Shown piece after piece: positions 45,241 through 45,697 of a stretch of DNA of 45,697 bases. How positions within the stretch are numbered: the stretch's first letter is position 1; each line of letters opens with the position of its first letter. Source of the stretch: Lingula anatina. Lineage: Eukaryota; Brachiopoda; Lingulata; Lingulida; Lingulidae. Below the pieces are notes generated by a model. The model ran no database searches and was not told the origin of the DNA. It saw only the letters and a list, made by a program, of their open reading frames with translations. Where the stretch lies: the NCBI RefSeq assembly GCF_001039355.2, contig NW_019775795.1:165395-211091 (forward strand), read 5' to 3'. A program made the translations under genes and the position numbers.

Positions 45241-45580
45241 TGGTATCAATTCCTACGTTATACTTCATATATTTCTTTTAACTTGTTAACTCTTCTTGTC
45301 CAAAAAATGTCTAAAGAGGTGTAAAATTTAGATATATGCAAACCAGTATTTTAAAATATATATGCTCCATCTAATTTACATTTTGGTGTGCTTCTTATCT
45401 TCATAACTCTGATCAAACATCGAGTTTTAGTCTGAAAGTTAATAATCATTTATTTTATACCTCTCGCTGATGTTCTAAAGAATTCACACAGAGGTGTATT
45501 GCGGTTAAATCATTGTATCTTTGCCAACATAAGGCAAGGAAAGCACACTTGCAGACTTTCTTTAAAGTTCAATACCATAA

Positions 45581-45697
45581 GGCCACACTTTTTTATTTTT
45601 ATGGATGACATCCTCTGGGGACCACAAAATCGGTGCAAGCGGGCGAAAAAAAAAACAGTCCAAAAAAAAAAAAAAAAACTGCTTAAGAAAAGTTATG
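45581..45697. mobile_element. Second copy of the TIR element, cut by window edge
   Basis: From ggccacactt at 45581 the sequence repeats 43545-43660 with few changes. It follows TAA (45578-45580), and the left arm at 3665-3668 shows the empty TTA site inverted, so the TWA target preference holds. Confidence 0.85.

Larger units (their letters stand above)
36120..45580 (-). repeat. Right arm of large inverted duplication
   Basis: Reverse complement of the left arm. It carries AKR copy 2 and its 5' flank. Right-only insertions are about 36430-36680, 36797-37655, about 37790-38100 and the TIR element at 43545-44414. The arm is cut at 45580 by a second TIR element, so homology may resume past the window. 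Confidence 0.9.

Noticed and set aside
36120-45580. Whole right arm as a simple assembly duplicate of the left
   Set aside because: Arms differ by independent insertions with target duplications and by 15 protein changes, so a pure artefact is unlikely, though a misplaced haplotype cannot be fully excluded.

Overview
This is intron-rich animal nuclear DNA. Coding exons are short and bounded by consensus GT/AG splice sites, and tRNA-derived SINEs, a truncated LINE, MITE-like foldback elements and long microsatellites are abundant. The protein families (thrombospondin type 1 plus laminin-G, aldo-keto reductase, secreted EF-hand) and the repeat style suggest a marine invertebrate, most likely a mollusc or another lophotrochozoan. 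A lancelet cannot be excluded from sequence alone.

Layout. 1-780: tandem repeat, SINE and simple repeats. 795-3126 (+): last three exons of a TSP1 plus laminin-G-like extracellular protein, cut by the left window edge. 5074-15731 (+): complete 10-exon aldo-keto reductase gene (AKR copy 1, 324 aa). 16.5-17.4 kb: repeat DNA. 19643-20900 (+): EF-hand gene A, which has lost its ATG and has a frameshifted C-terminus. 25051-25143 (+): orphan first exon of a third copy (B). 27386-28613 (-): intact EF-hand gene C. 30622-32062 (+): divergent intact EF-hand gene D. 32-36 kb: microsatellites, a 314-bp foldback MITE and a tandem repeat. 38281-43302 (-): complete 10-exon AKR copy 2 (324 aa), tail to tail with copy 1. 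43.5-44.4 kb: 870-bp TIR element, with a second copy starting at 45581.

The main structural result is that almost the whole window is one imperfect nested palindrome centred near 24 kb: AKR(+) and EF-hand A(+) on the left mirror EF-hand C(-) and AKR(-) on the right. Outer arms (5' flank and first exons of the AKR genes) are nearly identical, while the inner arms (3' exons and last introns) have drifted to roughly 80 percent by eye. Insertions present in one arm and absent from the other (LINE, intron-9 insert, TIR elements) give empty-site evidence of events after the duplication.

The AKRs are predicted cytosolic NAD(P)H-dependent carbonyl reductases with an intact catalytic tetrad in both copies. 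Each carries a different non-canonical residue in the cofactor pocket. The EF-hand proteins have signal peptides followed by a sarcoplasmic-calcium-binding-protein-like arrangement of three loops, so they are predicted to be secreted Ca2+ binders. I see no sequence evidence linking the AKR and EF-hand products in one pathway. Single N bases at 6284, 25401 and 37132 mean the assembly should be treated with care, especially at 25401 where homology of unit B stops abruptly.
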